Position numbers and translations under genes: made by a program. A DNA stretch of 6,750 nt from JBCDBY01 sp039182715 (lineage in GTDB: Bacteria; Planctomycetota; PLA2): NCBI GenBank assembly GCA_039182715.1, contig JBCDBY010000251.1:1-6750 (forward strand). Reading direction: 5' to 3'. The notes beneath the pieces were generated by a model. The model worked only from the letters and a program-made list of their open reading frames with translations, had not been told where the DNA came from and ran no database searches. Of this stretch, positions 6,258 through 6,750 are shown one piece after another (the stretch's first letter is position 1; each line of letters opens with the position of its first letter).

Positions 6258-6263
6258 GAGAGG
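6256..6263 (+). promoter_or_regulatory. Ribosome binding site of the moxR-like gene, overlapping the upstream stop codon
   Basis: AGGAGAGG begins inside the TAG stop (6255-6257). Its AGGAG core is seven bases from TTG 6268, which decides for the TTG start over ATG 6286, where no ribosome binding site is present at a usable distance. The overlap suggests that ribosomes finishing the upstream frame help moxR initiation. Confidence 0.75.
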
Positions 6264-6267
6264 CGTC

Positions 6268-6750
6268 TTGAACTCGCCCGCACTGATGAATCCGTCCGAG
6301 GTCGAAGCGGGCCGCGCGCTTCTCGTGCGTCTGCGCGAGGGCCTGGGCCAGGTGCTCTTCGGCCAGGACGAGCTGCTCGACCTGACCGTCATCGCGCTCG
6401 CGGCGCGCGGCAACCTGCTCATCGAGGGCATGCCCGGCCTCGGCAAGACCGAGCTGGTCAAGGCGCTCGGCCAGCTGCTCGGCCTCGACTTCCGCCGCAT
6501 CCAGTTCACGCCCGACCTGCTGCCGAGCGACATCACCGGCGGCCCCGTGCTGGAGGAAAAGGACGGCACGCGACAGTTCGTCTTCCGCGAAGGGCCGCTC
6601 TTCGCGCACCTCGTGCTCGCCGACGAGATCAACCGCGCGTCGCCCAAGACGCAGTCGGCCCTGCTCGAGGCGATGCAGGAGCGGCGCGTTACCGTGCTCG
6701 GGGAGACGCACACGCTGCCCGAGCCCTTTTTCGTCCTCGCCACCCAGCCC
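6268..6750 (+). CDS. moxR-like: MoxR-family AAA+ ATPase, 3' truncated by the window end
   Basis: 161 codons are visible and the frame is open at the edge. Walker A is GMPGLGKT (residues 54-61). Walker B is LVLADE (115-120), directly followed by the MoxR hallmark INRASPKTQSALLEAMQERR. The segment FTPDLLPSDITGG (80-92) and FREGPLFAHLVLADE are also diagnostic. MoxR proteins are AAA+ ATPases that act as chaperones or assembly factors, usually encoded just before a DUF58/VWA protein, for instance in methanol dehydrogenase activation and Bat-type operons. The presumed partner would lie to the right of the window. The start is TTG, chosen from the Shine-Dalgarno. At the very end the sensor-1 region reads VLATQP rather than the common ATQNP. 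It follows the membrane/coiled-coil gene by ten bases if that gene is read to 6257, which indicates one operon. Confidence 0.93.
   Translation, partial: MNSPALMNPSEVEAGRALLVRLREGLGQVLFGQDELLDLTVIALAARGNLLIEGMPGLGKTELVKALGQLLGLDFRRIQFTPDLLPSDITGGPVLEEKDGTRQFVFREGPLFAHLVLADEINRASPKTQSALLEAMQERRVTVLGETHTLPEPFFVLATQP

Noticed and set aside
5060..6271. 403-codon Arg/Ala-rich plus-strand frame overlapping the UGA region
   Set aside because: Composition (Arg/Ala/Gly repeats) is typical of an out-of-frame reading of GC-rich sequence. It is open across the UGAs but carries no family motif.
4959..6743. 594-codon open frame on the minus strand across the membrane protein and moxR genes
   Set aside because: It is the antisense shadow of two G/C-third-position-biased genes; the product has low-complexity Arg/Ala/Leu/Gly composition and no recognisable domain, while the plus strand encodes a clear MoxR.

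Overview
The window is GC-rich throughout (roughly two thirds G+C by eye), with strong G/C bias at third codon positions. It holds seven protein genes or gene parts in the order + - + - + + +, with almost no spare DNA between them. Two large proteins built from carboxypeptidase-regulatory-like beta domains and a MoxR-associated membrane protein suggest a Planctomycetota-type bacterium or a similar GC-rich environmental lineage (Myxococcota or Acidobacteriota are alternatives). This assignment rests on gene content remembered from those groups and is only moderately secure.

Left part (1-3305): the 3' end of a beta-domain protein converges on a DUF1801 protein with a histone-H1-like Lys/Ala tail, and their stop codons overlap in one CTAG. 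The DUF1801 gene diverges from a GTG-started radical SAM gene of the RlmN/Cfr family. The 124-base gap between them is mostly filled by a 40-bp inverted repeat made of heptanucleotide units. The RlmN-like gene then converges, 4 bases apart, on a small DUF5658-like membrane protein gene.

Right part (3464-6750): three genes point the same way and may form an operon. They are a membrane-anchored beta-domain protein, a membrane/coiled-coil protein, and a MoxR-family AAA+ ATPase that runs off the window. The central observation lies in the middle gene. Its obvious frame stops at a TGA (5901), yet the same frame continues as clear coding sequence to a TAG at 6257, interrupted only by a second TGA (5910). 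The two TGA codons sit exactly where cysteines would sit in a CxxCxGxGK motif. They are followed by a stem-loop with a GGUC apical loop, closely resembling the core of the E. coli fdhF SECIS loop. The continuation has no start codon for most of its length, has family-like C-terminal sequence, and ends on the Shine-Dalgarno of the moxR gene. The best reading is a candidate selenoprotein with a UxxU motif in a MoxR-type chaperone/membrane module. A pseudogene, sequencing errors or another form of UGA readthrough remain alternatives. No selenocysteine machinery genes (selA, selB, selC, selD) are visible here, so this remains a hypothesis.
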